The translations under genes and the position numbers were made by a program. The notes under the pieces are model-generated. The model was not told where the DNA came from, searched no databases, and saw nothing but the letters and a program-made list of their open reading frames with translations. From a virus, in the IMG/VR virus record IMGVR_UViG_3300028835_001661, positions 1 through 35,552 of that record: 35,552 nt of DNA; one strand, 5' to 3'. This document shows, piece after piece, positions 22,759 to 29,884 of this stretch; position 1 is the stretch's first letter, and each line of letters starts with the position of its first letter.

Positions 22759-23156
22759 GGATCGTGTTTGCAAGAGGGGAAGTGCCAAAAGTGACAGAGT
22801 TTGCCGGCGTCTACAGGGTTTATATGCTCCCTCGCTGGCTCTTCTTCTGGTTTCGGAACGTGAAGCTGATAGAGGACAAGGGCGAGACGGCCAGAAACGG
22901 CGGTAATGTAGCGTATGGCCGCATTAACTGGGGGAAGTTCCTCGCTATTCAGTGGCGCGGGCTTTGCTTTCACTATGGCTATGGGGGGTCGCGCTTCCCG
23001 TTCAGCATGATCCGCGACTTCGTTAAGCGGATCGCGCCGGGGGTTTATCTGGGTTTGTTCTGTCTGTATTTCTGGCGGTTTAGAGTGTTTCTGTTCTGGT
23101 TTCTGCTGGTAGAGAAGGGGAAGGAGGTTCAGGATGTTGAAATGTCCAAAATGTGA
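22755..23156 (+). CDS. Membrane-associated hypothetical protein
   Basis: A 133-residue protein starting at a GTG that overlaps the previous stop by 4 bases. It is aromatic-rich (LPRWLFFWFRNV) and has a likely membrane segment at ~98-120 (VYLGLFCLYFWRFRVFLFWFLLV). Residues ~55-80 (GRINWGKFLAIQWRGLCFHYGYGG) look beta-like. The end overlaps the next gene by 23 bases. Function unknown. Confidence 0.6.
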   Translation: MRIVFARGEVPKVTEFAGVYRVYMLPRWLFFWFRNVKLIEDKGETARNGGNVAYGRINWGKFLAIQWRGLCFHYGYGGSRFPFSMIRDFVKRIAPGVYLGLFCLYFWRFRVFLFWFLLVEKGKEVQDVEMSKM

Positions 23157-23535
23157 CGCCGTGATCCAGATCAAGTTTCCGGCAGATTGGCAGACAACCG
23201 ACATGGCGGACCTGTCGCGCGAAAAGCGGGTACGCGGAGGGGTCGGGGTTATTAAGTGTGGCGAATGTGACTATGAAGGCGATCCCCTGGAATTTGATCC
23301 CAGATCGCTCTTACCGAAAGTTCAGACGTGTTATATCACGGCGAGGGGCATGGTGATCGGCTTCGATGCGGCAGGTAAGCAGGTGACTGAGTGTCAAGGG
23401 TTTATCCTGGCGGTCGGTTCGGAACTCAAGATCAGGTGTGACGGGAATACTAAATGGTTCTTTGGCAAGCGCGAATCCTGGCTGGAAGAGGCAGATTTTA
23501 GCTGGTGGTGGCTGGAAAAGTTTAGCCGGAGCTAA
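23134..23535 (+). CDS. N-terminal zinc-ribbon protein
   Basis: A 133-residue protein with two cysteine pairs: L-K-C-P-K-C-D-A (~3-8) and I-K-C-G-E-C-D-Y-E-G-D (~40-50), the usual layout of a zinc ribbon. The rest is unassigned, ending in W-L-E-E-A-D-F-S-W-W-W-L-E-K-F. It has an AAGGAGG site 6 bases before the ATG. Nucleic-acid or protein binding is likely; no specific function. Confidence 0.7.
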   Translation: MLKCPKCDAVIQIKFPADWQTTDMADLSREKRVRGGVGVIKCGECDYEGDPLEFDPRSLLPKVQTCYITARGMVIGFDAAGKQVTECQGFILAVGSELKIRCDGNTKWFFGKRESWLEEADFSWWWLEKFSRS

Positions 23536-23556
23536 AGTGACGAGGAGGAAATAGAA

Positions 23557-24402
23557 ATGGAGACTATGACGGAAGCGGCCGAGAGCGATTTTTGGTGTCT
23601 TGCGCTTTTCTGGCACATAATAATCGTTCCCAGATTGAAAAAGGACGCCACATACATATTTTTGCCACAGCAGGATATAGAGCTATACGAGGGGGTCGTG
23701 TTTCCCTTTGCGCTCCCTGACGACGACCCGGACAGCATGAGCATAATGGATTGTGTACGCGTTGGCTGTCTTGGGAATCCAGAGGCAGAGGATGAAAGGC
23801 TCCTACTCTCAAACTCTACCCTCAGCTTCACCAGCGAGGGCGACGGTACACAGGAAGCTAAATTGCAGCATGAAGCCCCGGCGCTCACATTCCCTGCGCT
23901 CTACAATCTCGATCCTTCCGCCGGGCGCTCCCGGCCTCTGCGGGTTCCTGAGAGGGAAGTATTGACGCCGGATTATACCGATTTCAGCATACGCTTGACG
24001 ATCCATGAGGACGGCGACCTCTCCGATCCCCTCATGGTCTGCGTTATTATGGATGGGTATATGCCTCTAGAGTTGCGCGCCTTGAGGTCGCGGACGGAGT
24101 TCGACGCTCACCTCGACGTGTGTGAGAGTCACATAGACGCGATCCGGGACGATAGCATGGTCGAGCCAGAGGACGTTAATCAAGTCTACCGCGATTCGCG
24201 CATTACTGTAGTCAGCGTCGAGGGGGGGAATGATCCTGCGGTGCTAAAGGCGCGCCTGGACAACCTCTCCGTGAATCTGCGGAGGGCTAACGCTCTGGGG
24301 TATCAGACGGCGGACCAAGAGAAGCGTTACAAGGAGGCCAAAGACTCGTTTTTTTCGCTACAGAGGGAATACCGGAGGTTCTACCTGGATCGCGATCTGT
24401 AG
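23557..24402 (+). CDS. Hypothetical protein, 281 residues
   Basis: One of the longer genes of the early-type operon, with a strong GAGGAGG site before the ATG. The acidic middle (~45-125) is followed by a segment with strand-like pieces (F-S-I-R-L-T-I-H-E-D-G-D, L-M-V-C-V-I-M-D-G-Y) and a helical C terminus (~205-281). A hydrophobic stretch near the start (FWCLALFWHIIIVP) is short for a membrane span. No motif or family recognised. Confidence 0.65.
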   Translation: METMTEAAESDFWCLALFWHIIIVPRLKKDATYIFLPQQDIELYEGVVFPFALPDDDPDSMSIMDCVRVGCLGNPEAEDERLLLSNSTLSFTSEGDGTQEAKLQHEAPALTFPALYNLDPSAGRSRPLRVPEREVLTPDYTDFSIRLTIHEDGDLSDPLMVCVIMDGYMPLELRALRSRTEFDAHLDVCESHIDAIRDDSMVEPEDVNQVYRDSRITVVSVEGGNDPAVLKARLDNLSVNLRRANALGYQTADQEKRYKEAKDSFFSLQREYRRFYLDRDL

Positions 24403-24413
24403 TAGGAGGGCCT

Positions 24414-24632
24414 ATGAGCAAATACAGACCATATAAGCGGATCACTATAATCAGAGCGAAGGTTCAGGAACCTGACACCGGGCAGGTAAACTGTCCGAAG
24501 GAAGGCAAGCGGGTCTCTTCGTGCGGTTGTTTCACTTTGTTCTGTACGTCCTGCGTAGCGCGTGGGGATAATCAGGTATTTTGCAGCTATGGCGTGGAGG
24601 TTTACTCCCATGACAAAACCAGAACGACTTGA
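24414..24632 (+). CDS. Small cysteine-rich protein
   Basis: A 72-residue protein with AGGAGG before the ATG. Cysteines lie in N-C-P-K-E-G-K, S-S-C-G-C-F, F-C-T-S-C and V-F-C-S-Y, a spacing that suits zinc binding. It overlaps the next gene by 23 bases. Unknown function; one of several small Cys-rich proteins in this operon. Confidence 0.65.
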   Translation: MSKYRPYKRITIIRAKVQEPDTGQVNCPKEGKRVSSCGCFTLFCTSCVARGDNQVFCSYGVEVYSHDKTRTT

Positions 24633-25023
24633 AAATTTCGGGATCAGGTTCCCCCGGTCGCTGACTGAGGAATTGGACGCGAAGGCGAAAGAGATGGATT
24701 GCTCCCGGTCGGTTCTTATCAGGTCGATCCTCTGGGACTTCCTGAACGAAGCGAAGATCATCCGACTGGATGAATACATGGCGGAATCTGCGGACGCACA
24801 ATTCAGAATCAGCGTCGCACGCGGAACGCCGACGGAAGGTGAGGCGACCGTTATGGTGGAAGCGACCGACGCGGATTATACAACCTGGAGGCTTGCCTGT
24901 GAATACTTCCTGAGCATGACAGCCAAAAAAAGCGGGATAGAAGATTTCGACGAGGCTCTTTGCGTACTCTGCGACGGTGCTGACAAATACGAGAACAAAA
25001 TACTCCGGCTCCATGACGTTTGA
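24610..25023 (+). CDS. Ribbon-helix-helix DNA-binding protein
   Basis: A 137-residue protein; the start is ATG 24610, after TGGAGG. Residues ~8-48 (E-N-F-G-I-R-F-P-R-S-L-T-E-E-L-D-A-K-A-K-E-M-D-C-S-R-S-V-L-I-R-S-I-L-W-D-F-L) match the CopG/Arc/MetJ fold: a strand, then two helices with S-R-S-x-L-I-R. Such proteins bind operators as dimers. The C-terminal ~90 residues are acidic and unassigned and could bind a ligand or partner. A regulator of this genome's promoters is likely, though its sites are not identifiable here. Confidence 0.82.
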   Translation: MTKPERLENFGIRFPRSLTEELDAKAKEMDCSRSVLIRSILWDFLNEAKIIRLDEYMAESADAQFRISVARGTPTEGEATVMVEATDADYTTWRLACEYFLSMTAKKSGIEDFDEALCVLCDGADKYENKILRLHDV

Positions 25024-25040
25024 GGGGAGGGAATGATTAT

Positions 25041-25283
25041 ATGTCGAGGAAGTTTAGAATATCGAAAGACGGCTTTTATCTGAAATGTCCGGCGGCTCAC
25101 AGGACGATCCTCGTAGAAAGCTGTACCCGTTCGGACGACGACCATTGCGAATACTTCCAGGGGATCGATTACTCTCACGGCTCTGGCGCTGCTTTTCTTC
25201 TGTGCGACTACGGGCTTGAGGATCGGCGGTCGTCAATCGTGCTTCCGGTTGTGGATTTTCTAAAGCGAACGGTTGGGAGATGA
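25041..25283 (+). CDS. Small cysteine-containing hypothetical protein
   Basis: An 80-residue protein; ATG 25041 follows GGGGAGGGAATGATT. Cysteines lie in L-K-C-P-A-A-H, E-S-C-T, H-C-E-Y-F and L-L-C-D-Y-G, with H residues between, which could bind a metal. No family recognised. Confidence 0.6.
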   Translation: MSRKFRISKDGFYLKCPAAHRTILVESCTRSDDDHCEYFQGIDYSHGSGAAFLLCDYGLEDRRSSIVLPVVDFLKRTVGR

Positions 25284-25302
25284 AAAAAGGGGGTTTGTGG
25301 AT

Positions 25303-25815
25303 TTGAGAAAGAGAATCAAAATCGGTGCAAAGAGCGCAGAGGAAAAGCGCATGACGCCGGGAGCGTTGCGACACGAGGCCTTCGTGTTCCTGGTAAAAAC
25401 CCAGAACGTCGGCCCATGGGATGTTCCGTCCTGGATGGACGACCTACTGAACCACCTGGAGGATCGGTTCACGGCGATCCGTCCGTCGGTAAGCGACCGG
25501 GCGGGTCTTATGGCGGCCATCGCGGGGCTTATTGCAGATACGCCGCCGGCAGGTGCGCCGGAGACCATAGACGCGGCGGCGGTGTATCTTGCGGAATCCC
25601 TCGGCCTCGACGTTACGGGCGACCCTGAACTCCGATGGTTTGAGGGAAGCCCGGACGCCGGCGATCCGCTCTGTATTTGCTCATATTGTGAGTGCCTCAT
25701 CGACGAGGGAACCGTCCCGATAAGGTTCTTTGACGAGAAGAAAGAGCAGCGACTTCACCCTGCTTGCTTAGAGACGTGCATTGAGTACGGGCTTGTTGAT
25801 CCTGCTACGTTCTAG
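25303..25815 (+). CDS. Hypothetical protein with C-terminal zinc-binding motif
   Basis: About 170 residues. The start is uncertain: TTG 25303 lies 9 bases after AGGGGG and is preferred; GTG 25297 is an alternative. The N-terminal ~125 residues are helical. The C terminus has C-I-C-S-Y-C-E-C-L-I-D ... V-P-I-R-F-F ... L-H-P-A-C-L-E-T-C, a Cx2C plus HxxC arrangement typical of small treble-clef or LIM-like zinc sites. Function unknown. Confidence 0.65.
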   Translation: MRKRIKIGAKSAEEKRMTPGALRHEAFVFLVKTQNVGPWDVPSWMDDLLNHLEDRFTAIRPSVSDRAGLMAAIAGLIADTPPAGAPETIDAAAVYLAESLGLDVTGDPELRWFEGSPDAGDPLCICSYCECLIDEGTVPIRFFDEKKEQRLHPACLETCIEYGLVDPATF

Positions 25816-25835
25816 CGATTATAGGAGGTCTTAAG

Positions 25836-26195
25836 ATGGGAAATGAAGAGGAAAAACAGGAAGATGAACCGCTATGGAAGAAAGATTTGACAGCCGAAGA
25901 GGAAGATCAACCGCTATGGAACGCCGGAATGGAGGAGGGAAAACAGATCATGAAGGCTTGCCTCAAAGCGGCTGATGAGGTTTGGAGGGATCACTATGCG
26001 AACAAAGTCGAGGGCTTCGGCTTGCCCGCGAACATTGCGAAGGTCCCAGAGATCGGGCAGGAGAACATCGCAAATGTCGCGATAGCGATGTATAACTCGA
26101 TAGTCATGATGGAGATGGAGCGCGGCCGGATGGATGCTCTTAAGGGGAATATATTGATACACGGCCCGGACGCCCTTGTGAGAGGGCGAAATTAG
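25836..26195 (+). CDS. Hypothetical acidic protein
   Basis: A 119-residue protein with an AGGAGGTCTTAAG start site. The N terminus repeats a short unit: E-D-E-P-L-W-K-K-D-L-T then E-D-Q-P-L-W-N-A-G-M. The rest is helical (K-Q-I-M-K-A-C-L-K-A-A-D-E-V-W; A-N-V-A-I-A-M-Y-N-S-I-V-M-M-E-M-E-R). No family recognised. Confidence 0.6.
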   Translation: MGNEEEKQEDEPLWKKDLTAEEEDQPLWNAGMEEGKQIMKACLKAADEVWRDHYANKVEGFGLPANIAKVPEIGQENIANVAIAMYNSIVMMEMERGRMDALKGNILIHGPDALVRGRN

Positions 26196-26204
26196 AGGCT
26201 GAAA

Positions 26205-26393
26205 ATGCGGGACCAGAAATTCACTATGGATAGGCTTAAGCAACAGCGATCTGGCACGTTGGAGGAGGGCTTACAGACGATGCTAGAGATGTGGTGGAGT
26301 ACGACGCGGCAGGCCAGAACAAAGCCCGTCCTTCATGGAGTGACGCTGCATTATAGCGTCGTGAAAAGGGGAAAGACCAATGGAAAACAATAA
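26205..26393 (+). CDS. Small basic hypothetical protein
   Basis: A 62-residue frame with GAGG before the ATG, overlapping the next gene by 14 bases. Helical and basic (R-L-K-Q-Q-R-S-G-T-L-E-E-G-L-Q-T-M-L-E-M-W-W). The overlap and the common direction support it; no function can be given. Confidence 0.5.
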   Translation: MRDQKFTMDRLKQQRSGTLEEGLQTMLEMWWSTTRQARTKPVLHGVTLHYSVVKRGKTNGKQ

Positions 26394-27318
26394 AGTAGAC
26401 GATAGAGATCAAAAGTGCTGCGAGGAGGTTCCTATTGAGATTAACAACCCGTCCGTCGAAATGTATCGCGATCTGATGCTGGAATGTTTTGACGCTGCCA
26501 GTGTGGTAATAGAAAAAGCGGAGCTACTACCGGCGGTCCCGGAGTTCGCGCCGGTTGGATCACAGGTGGAAGTTCCGGCGGGTATGAGAATCAGGATCGC
26601 CCTGCCGATCTTCGATAGAGTGACGAGGCAAATGCCAGTACAGGACAAGATGTATTCCCTCGCTCTGGAATACGTCGGCTTCCTCATCAAAGAGAAACAG
26701 GAAGAGGTGAAGCGGAGCGAAGAGGCGAGGGCTACTATGAAGCCGCCGGGGTTCTTCATGCCCGTCGTTCCGCCTTGCACACATCCGGGGCTTTGGACGT
26801 TGCGGGAGGCTCTAATGTGCGAGGATCACCTTTCGCCCGACGGCTATGCGGTGCTTGACGCTCTGAGCGTGAAGCGGCCTACCGCGCCGGGTAACATAGA
26901 TATGCTGCTCTGTCCACAATGCCTCGCGCATGTGCGCGCCGACATGGTGAAAAGCGGCCATCTGTGGAGGGAAGCCAGGGAAGAGAAACACCGGAAGCCG
27001 GAAGGTCCGTCGGCAAGCGATACTCCGCTTTTCGAGTTTGAGTTGCTGGACGTACAGGAGAACGGCCACTCCAAGATTGACATTATGAAGCGCGTAAGCC
27101 CGACCGACGCAACTACCGGGGTCGGTCACGACGACAGATTAGAAGATATGGAGGTTGCCGAGGTGCTTGCGGACCCGGTGTTCTTTGAGACGATCCGGGA
27201 GAAACACGGCGACGGGGTTTATATCTTCAAGCTGTGGAAACACGACCTCACGTTACACAGCGATCACGAATTCCTGCTCCAGTCAGATCAAGGACAGGAA
27301 GCCCCGGACGACGCTTGA
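26380..27318 (+). CDS. Hypothetical protein, 312 residues
   Basis: An acidic protein starting at an ATG after GGGGAAAGACCA. A helical region with F-D-A-A-S-V-V-I-E-K-A-E-L-L lies at ~30-52. In the middle, C-T-H-P-G-L-W-T-L-R-E-A-L-M-C-E-D-H (~130-150) and L-L-C-P-Q-C-L-A-H-V (~178-187) provide Cys and His pairs that could bind zinc. The C terminus ends with a likely beta hairpin (Y-I-F-K-L-W-K-H-D-L-T-L). No recognised family. Confidence 0.6.
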   Translation: MENNKVDDRDQKCCEEVPIEINNPSVEMYRDLMLECFDAASVVIEKAELLPAVPEFAPVGSQVEVPAGMRIRIALPIFDRVTRQMPVQDKMYSLALEYVGFLIKEKQEEVKRSEEARATMKPPGFFMPVVPPCTHPGLWTLREALMCEDHLSPDGYAVLDALSVKRPTAPGNIDMLLCPQCLAHVRADMVKSGHLWREAREEKHRKPEGPSASDTPLFEFELLDVQENGHSKIDIMKRVSPTDATTGVGHDDRLEDMEVAEVLADPVFFETIREKHGDGVYIFKLWKHDLTLHSDHEFLLQSDQGQEAPDDA

Positions 27319-27329
27319 GGTGGTGGAAA

Positions 27330-27668
27330 ATGAGAAAGAAGCAGAGAAAGAAGCGCAGAGGGAAGAGGGAATCGGTACAGGCTTTGCGTTCGCTGGATCA
27401 CAGGTTAGGCCTGATCAAGGGCGACATAGATATGCTTGACCGCGTACTCGGCCCGGAGGGAGGTCTGCGGTCAGACTATGACGACCGATGGATCGAGGGC
27501 TGTCGTGAAGGGATGGCGATAGCCCACGATCTTCTATTGGGTCGCATCCGTGACCTAGCGATCAGGTCGATCTTCGAGGGCCTGCCGATCAGGATCAGGT
27601 ACTACGAGGGAGCGGAGCCGACGATAACTGACCGCTCGCTCTTCCCTCCCGATCAGGTCCTACCTTGA
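27330..27668 (+). CDS. Hypothetical protein with basic N terminus
   Basis: A 112-residue protein; ATG 27330 follows GAGGTGGTGG, 11 bases after the previous stop. The first ~13 residues are nearly all K and R (MRKKQRKKRRGKR). The remainder is amphipathic (V-Q-A-L-R-S-L-D-H-R-L-G-L-I-K-G-D-I-D-M-L-D-R-V-L). It could contact nucleic acid; no family recognised. Confidence 0.6.
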   Translation: MRKKQRKKRRGKRESVQALRSLDHRLGLIKGDIDMLDRVLGPEGGLRSDYDDRWIEGCREGMAIAHDLLLGRIRDLAIRSIFEGLPIRIRYYEGAEPTITDRSLFPPDQVLP

Positions 27669-27678
27669 GGAGGCAGAA

Positions 27679-27996
27679 ATGAATGGAACAGGTAGTTTAA
27701 TCTGGGAAGTAATCAAGGCCTATCTTGCCTCGCGTGTCGCGTTCGTGGGGTTCAGGTGGCTAAACCCGCGCGAGAGTCAAGACGATCCCGATTGCGCGAT
27801 GGGAGCGGTTGATCTGGAACTGGGACCCGACCTGGTGAACTACGCCGGCGCGTTTACGCTGGTTTTGCAGAGATTAGATCGGCGGGTCAATACGGATCAT
27901 CCGATCTTTGTCTATCTGGGTAAGTGTGCAGAACGCGGCGAATCTGCGGCGGTTACTGTCACGATCTCCGTGAGACGGAGGGAGCGGGTAGAATAA
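27679..27996 (+). CDS. Hypothetical protein
   Basis: A 105-residue protein after a GAGGAGG site. It begins with a helix (S-L-I-W-E-V-I-K-A-Y-L-A-S-R-V-A-F-V-G-F-R-W-L) and ends with strands (F-T-L-V-L-Q-R-L, A-V-T-V-T-I-S-V-R-R-R). No motif recognised. Confidence 0.6.
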   Translation: MNGTGSLIWEVIKAYLASRVAFVGFRWLNPRESQDDPDCAMGAVDLELGPDLVNYAGAFTLVLQRLDRRVNTDHPIFVYLGKCAERGESAAVTVTISVRRRERVE

Positions 27997-28034
27997 TCCA
28001 CAACGAGGCGGCGGCTTTTTTTGGAGATAAAAAA

Positions 28035-28244
28035 ATGGAAACTGTAACAGAGGAAGAACAAGCGGAAGGCAGGATCATCAATCTCAATACGTGCGAGGTC
28101 TGGTGTCCTTTGCACAAAAAGAATGTGTGTGTTATCGAGAAGTGTCTGGCGGGTCGGGGTCGTTGCCGGTTCCGTGAGGGAATACATTTCATGGGCCGGG
28201 TTATCTGCACGTGGCCTGAGGATGCCCCGTCGCGAGAGTCTTGA
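28035..28244 (+). CDS. Small cysteine-rich protein
   Basis: A 69-residue protein. I chose ATG 28035, after GGAGATAAAAAA; the longer frame overlaps the previous gene. Cysteines fall in N-T-C-E-V-W-C-P-L-H-K-K-N-V-C-V-I-E-K-C-L-A-G-R-G-R-C-R, then I-C-T-W near the end, suggesting a compact metal-binding or disulfide fold. It is the last gene before the 473-bp gap; its stop overlaps the -35 of the next promoter. Confidence 0.6.
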   Translation: METVTEEEQAEGRIINLNTCEVWCPLHKKNVCVIEKCLAGRGRCRFREGIHFMGRVICTWPEDAPSRES

Positions 28245-28270
28245 CTATCCGACCTCACCTGTGGTATAAT
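28241..28270 (+). promoter_or_regulatory. Strong sigma-70 promoter
   Basis: TTGACT (28241-28246), an 18-base spacer and a perfect TATAAT (28265-28270), with TGTGG before the -10. It closely resembles the leftward promoter at 16815-16843. Predicted start near 28277. Confidence 0.75.
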
Positions 28271-28276
28271 TCAGAG

Positions 28277-28345
28277 CCATTTGTTCTTCATCTAGTATGC
28301 CCGGTGGCTCCCGTCTCCACGACCGGAGCCGCCACCTTTTTCCCG
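28277..28345 (+). ncRNA. Candidate small RNA
   Basis: A consensus promoter predicts a start near 28277. A hairpin follows, GGTGGCTCC (28305-28313) with GGAGCCGCCACC (28325-28336, a 3-nt bulge), then CTTTTTC, a good intrinsic terminator. The ~70-nt product has no start codon with a ribosome binding site. It sits between the early operon and the last gene and could act on early or host mRNAs. No known RNA family is recognised. Confidence 0.55.
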
Positions 28346-28625
28346 TCCTGGTGCTTCTTTTAACAAACGTTACCGAAAATGGAACGGGACCCGGCCGGAT
28401 CCTCCGAAAAACTCTAACAATCGTTAAAATCCATCCAAAAAGCCCCAAATCGAACTTTAGAGCGAAGTCTAGGGGGCTACAAGCGCCGTCGAGGGATCGC
28501 TGCGGGGTAAGAGTCGCATTTTTCAAATACCGCCGTTAAGGGCCGTTAAGGGGTCAAATCCGTCGCTGGTCCGCTTTGCGATTTTTCAAAAGTTTGAGCT
28601 GGTTTTGCTGGAACTGGAAAACTGC
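28346..28625 (+). other. Non-coding stretch with repeated CGTTA motifs
   Basis: I see no gene here. AACAAACGTTA (about 28365) and AACAATCGTTA (about 28417) are near copies, and CCGTTAAGGG occurs twice in tandem at about 28531-28552. CGCATTTTTCAAA and GCGATTTTTCAAA recur near 28512 and 28577. The repeats could be regulator-binding sites or part of an origin or packaging signal; nothing decides. Confidence 0.4.
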
Positions 28626-28654
28626 TTGCGAAGGATGGTAGAATCTGCTATAGT
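28626..28654 (+). promoter_or_regulatory. Sigma-70 promoter of the 28718 gene
   Basis: TTGCGA (28626-28631), a 17-base spacer and TATAGT (28649-28654), 63 bases before the GTG at 28718. An alternative -10, TGGTAGAAT, lies just upstream at about 28635-28643 and resembles the other promoters here. Confidence 0.55.
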
Positions 28655-28717
28655 TGCTGGATGTGGCTAAGGTTGTTTGAAGTGTGAAAGCAGATTACTA
28701 GAGGAAGGAGAATTACC

Positions 28718-29101
28718 GTGAGAGAAAGAAAACGAATACTGATAATGCTGCTGGCGATGCTCATGACGGGAATCTTCATGTGGCTTGTCGTTCTTCCCGG
28801 CTGTGACCCAGGAACGACGCCAGAGGACCCCGAACTGGAAAAGCAGCTCGCGGAATTAGAGGCACGAATGAGACAAATCCTCCCCGATCCGAAGGCGGAG
28901 CGCCTTGCCGACCTGCTGGAAGGTGCTTTTGATGCTGACTACATCCCCGGCGTAACGGCCGTCAGGCGCGCTACACCGGCTCCCGCCGTCGCCAAAAAAA
29001 AGGTCTGGGTCTACGTGGATGGCCTCTTAACTCCCATGTCTGAACATGACCTCATGCACATGATAAGGATCGGATTCTATATTCTAGTCGTCCCGGAGTG
29101 A
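28718..29101 (+). CDS. Putative lipoprotein
   Basis: A 127-residue protein starting at GTG after AAGGAG. The N terminus (R-E-R-K-R-I-L-I-M-L-L-A-M-L-M-T-G-I-F-M-W-L-V-V-L-P-G-C) is a lipoprotein signal with lipobox L-P-G-C. A helical acid region (P-E-L-E-K-Q-L-A-E-L-E-A-R-M-R-Q-I-L) follows, then A-K-K-K-V-W-V-Y-V-D-G-L-L near the end, which recalls [10 protein letters not shown] in the Thr-Pro protein. It has its own promoter and is the last rightward gene. It could alter the host envelope or exclude other viruses; unproven. Confidence 0.7.
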   Translation: MRERKRILIMLLAMLMTGIFMWLVVLPGCDPGTTPEDPELEKQLAELEARMRQILPDPKAERLADLLEGAFDADYIPGVTAVRRATPAPAVAKKKVWVYVDGLLTPMSEHDLMHMIRIGFYILVVPE

Positions 29102-29122
29102 CTTGCTTGGTAGGTCTGGCCT

Positions 29123-29145
29123 CCCGGCCTTCCAGGGGGGCCGGG
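29123..29145. terminator. GC-rich hairpin between the converging blocks
   Basis: CCCGGCC (29123-29129) pairs with GGCCGGG (29139-29145) between the stop of the rightward 28718 gene and the stop of the leftward 29147 gene. No T-run follows on either strand, so it may be a weak or factor-dependent stop. Confidence 0.5.
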
Positions 29146-29146
29146 C

Positions 29147-29884
29147 CTATCCGAAGGGAAAAACGGGAGGCATAGGGAGGCTCTTGGCGTGTTTTTGATA
29201 CTTCTCACGGAACCTCCTCGCCGATCTCTCCAATTCGTGTTTTGGTAGAAAGCGCCGCGTGGCTCCGCCTAAGTGCTGGATGATAAGGCGCGGCGTGTTA
29301 GCGACCCGGAAGCCGCGCTCCCTCGCCCGATAGCAGTAATCCGTATCCTCTCCATTATTCACCAGCGATTCGTCGAAATAGCCGACACAGTGGAAACAAT
29401 GACGCGTTATCGCAGTACAGCCTCCTCCAACGTGCGGATAGTCGATAAGCCCATCCGGTGACACCTTCCCATTAAGCCGCTCGATTTGATCTGAGGGAAT
29501 CCCTGAGACGATCCCGACTCCGGGCTTATGCGCTTCCTCTACGAGAATGGTCAACCATTCAGGCGGTGCTAACATATCATTGTCCAGGAAAACTAGCGGA
29601 TCGCCGGCCGCGACGGCGAGGCCCGCGTTCCGGGCTTTTGCACAGCCGCCGCGATTCGGAACGCGGATCGCCTTCTGTGCTACGGTCTGAAAGTATCGGA
29701 TCGATCCATCAGTGGAACCGTCATCGACGAGGATCAACTCATAGGGGTAGAAGGTGTTTTGCTGGATAGAGTCAATGCAGGGGATAGAGAGGTCGTTCAG
29801 GTGATTGTAAGCGCACATTATGACCGACGCCACCGGGATCGCGTCGTATGGAGAACGCGCCGGCTGTGAGACAACTATTCCCAT
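29147..29884 (-). CDS. Family 2 glycosyltransferase
   Basis: A 245-residue GT-A enzyme, the last gene of the leftward block. S-V-I-M-C-A-Y-N (~20-27), L-I-L-V-D-D-G-S-T-D-G-S (~50-61) and R-G-G-C-A-K-A-R-N-A-G-L ... L-V-F-L-D-N-D-M (DxD-type metal site, ~97-104) are canonical. The acceptor region has G-G-G-C-T-A-I-T-R, G-Y-F-D-E-S-L-V-N-N-G-E-D-T-D-Y-C-Y-R-A-R-E-R-G-F, and H-L-G-G-A-T at the end. No membrane segment is present. Sugar donor and acceptor cannot be read. Virion glycosylation or host surface change are both plausible. Start adjoins the previous stop. Confidence 0.92.
   Translation of the reverse strand: MGIVVSQPARSPYDAIPVASVIMCAYNHLNDLSIPCIDSIQQNTFYPYELILVDDGSTDGSIRYFQTVAQKAIRVPNRGGCAKARNAGLAVAAGDPLVFLDNDMLAPPEWLTILVEEAHKPGVGIVSGIPSDQIERLNGKVSPDGLIDYPHVGGGCTAITRHCFHCVGYFDESLVNNGEDTDYCYRARERGFRVANTPRLIIQHLGGATRRFLPKHELERSARRFREKYQKHAKSLPMPPVFPFG

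Noticed and set aside
28245-28526. A leftward 93-codon frame in the 28.2-28.7 kb gap
   Set aside because: No ribosome binding site, and it opposes the strong promoter and terminator seen there.
28297-28539. An 80-codon rightward frame after the 28241 promoter
   Set aside because: Its ATG lies just before the terminator hairpin, has no ribosome binding site, and the frame has the composition of non-coding DNA.
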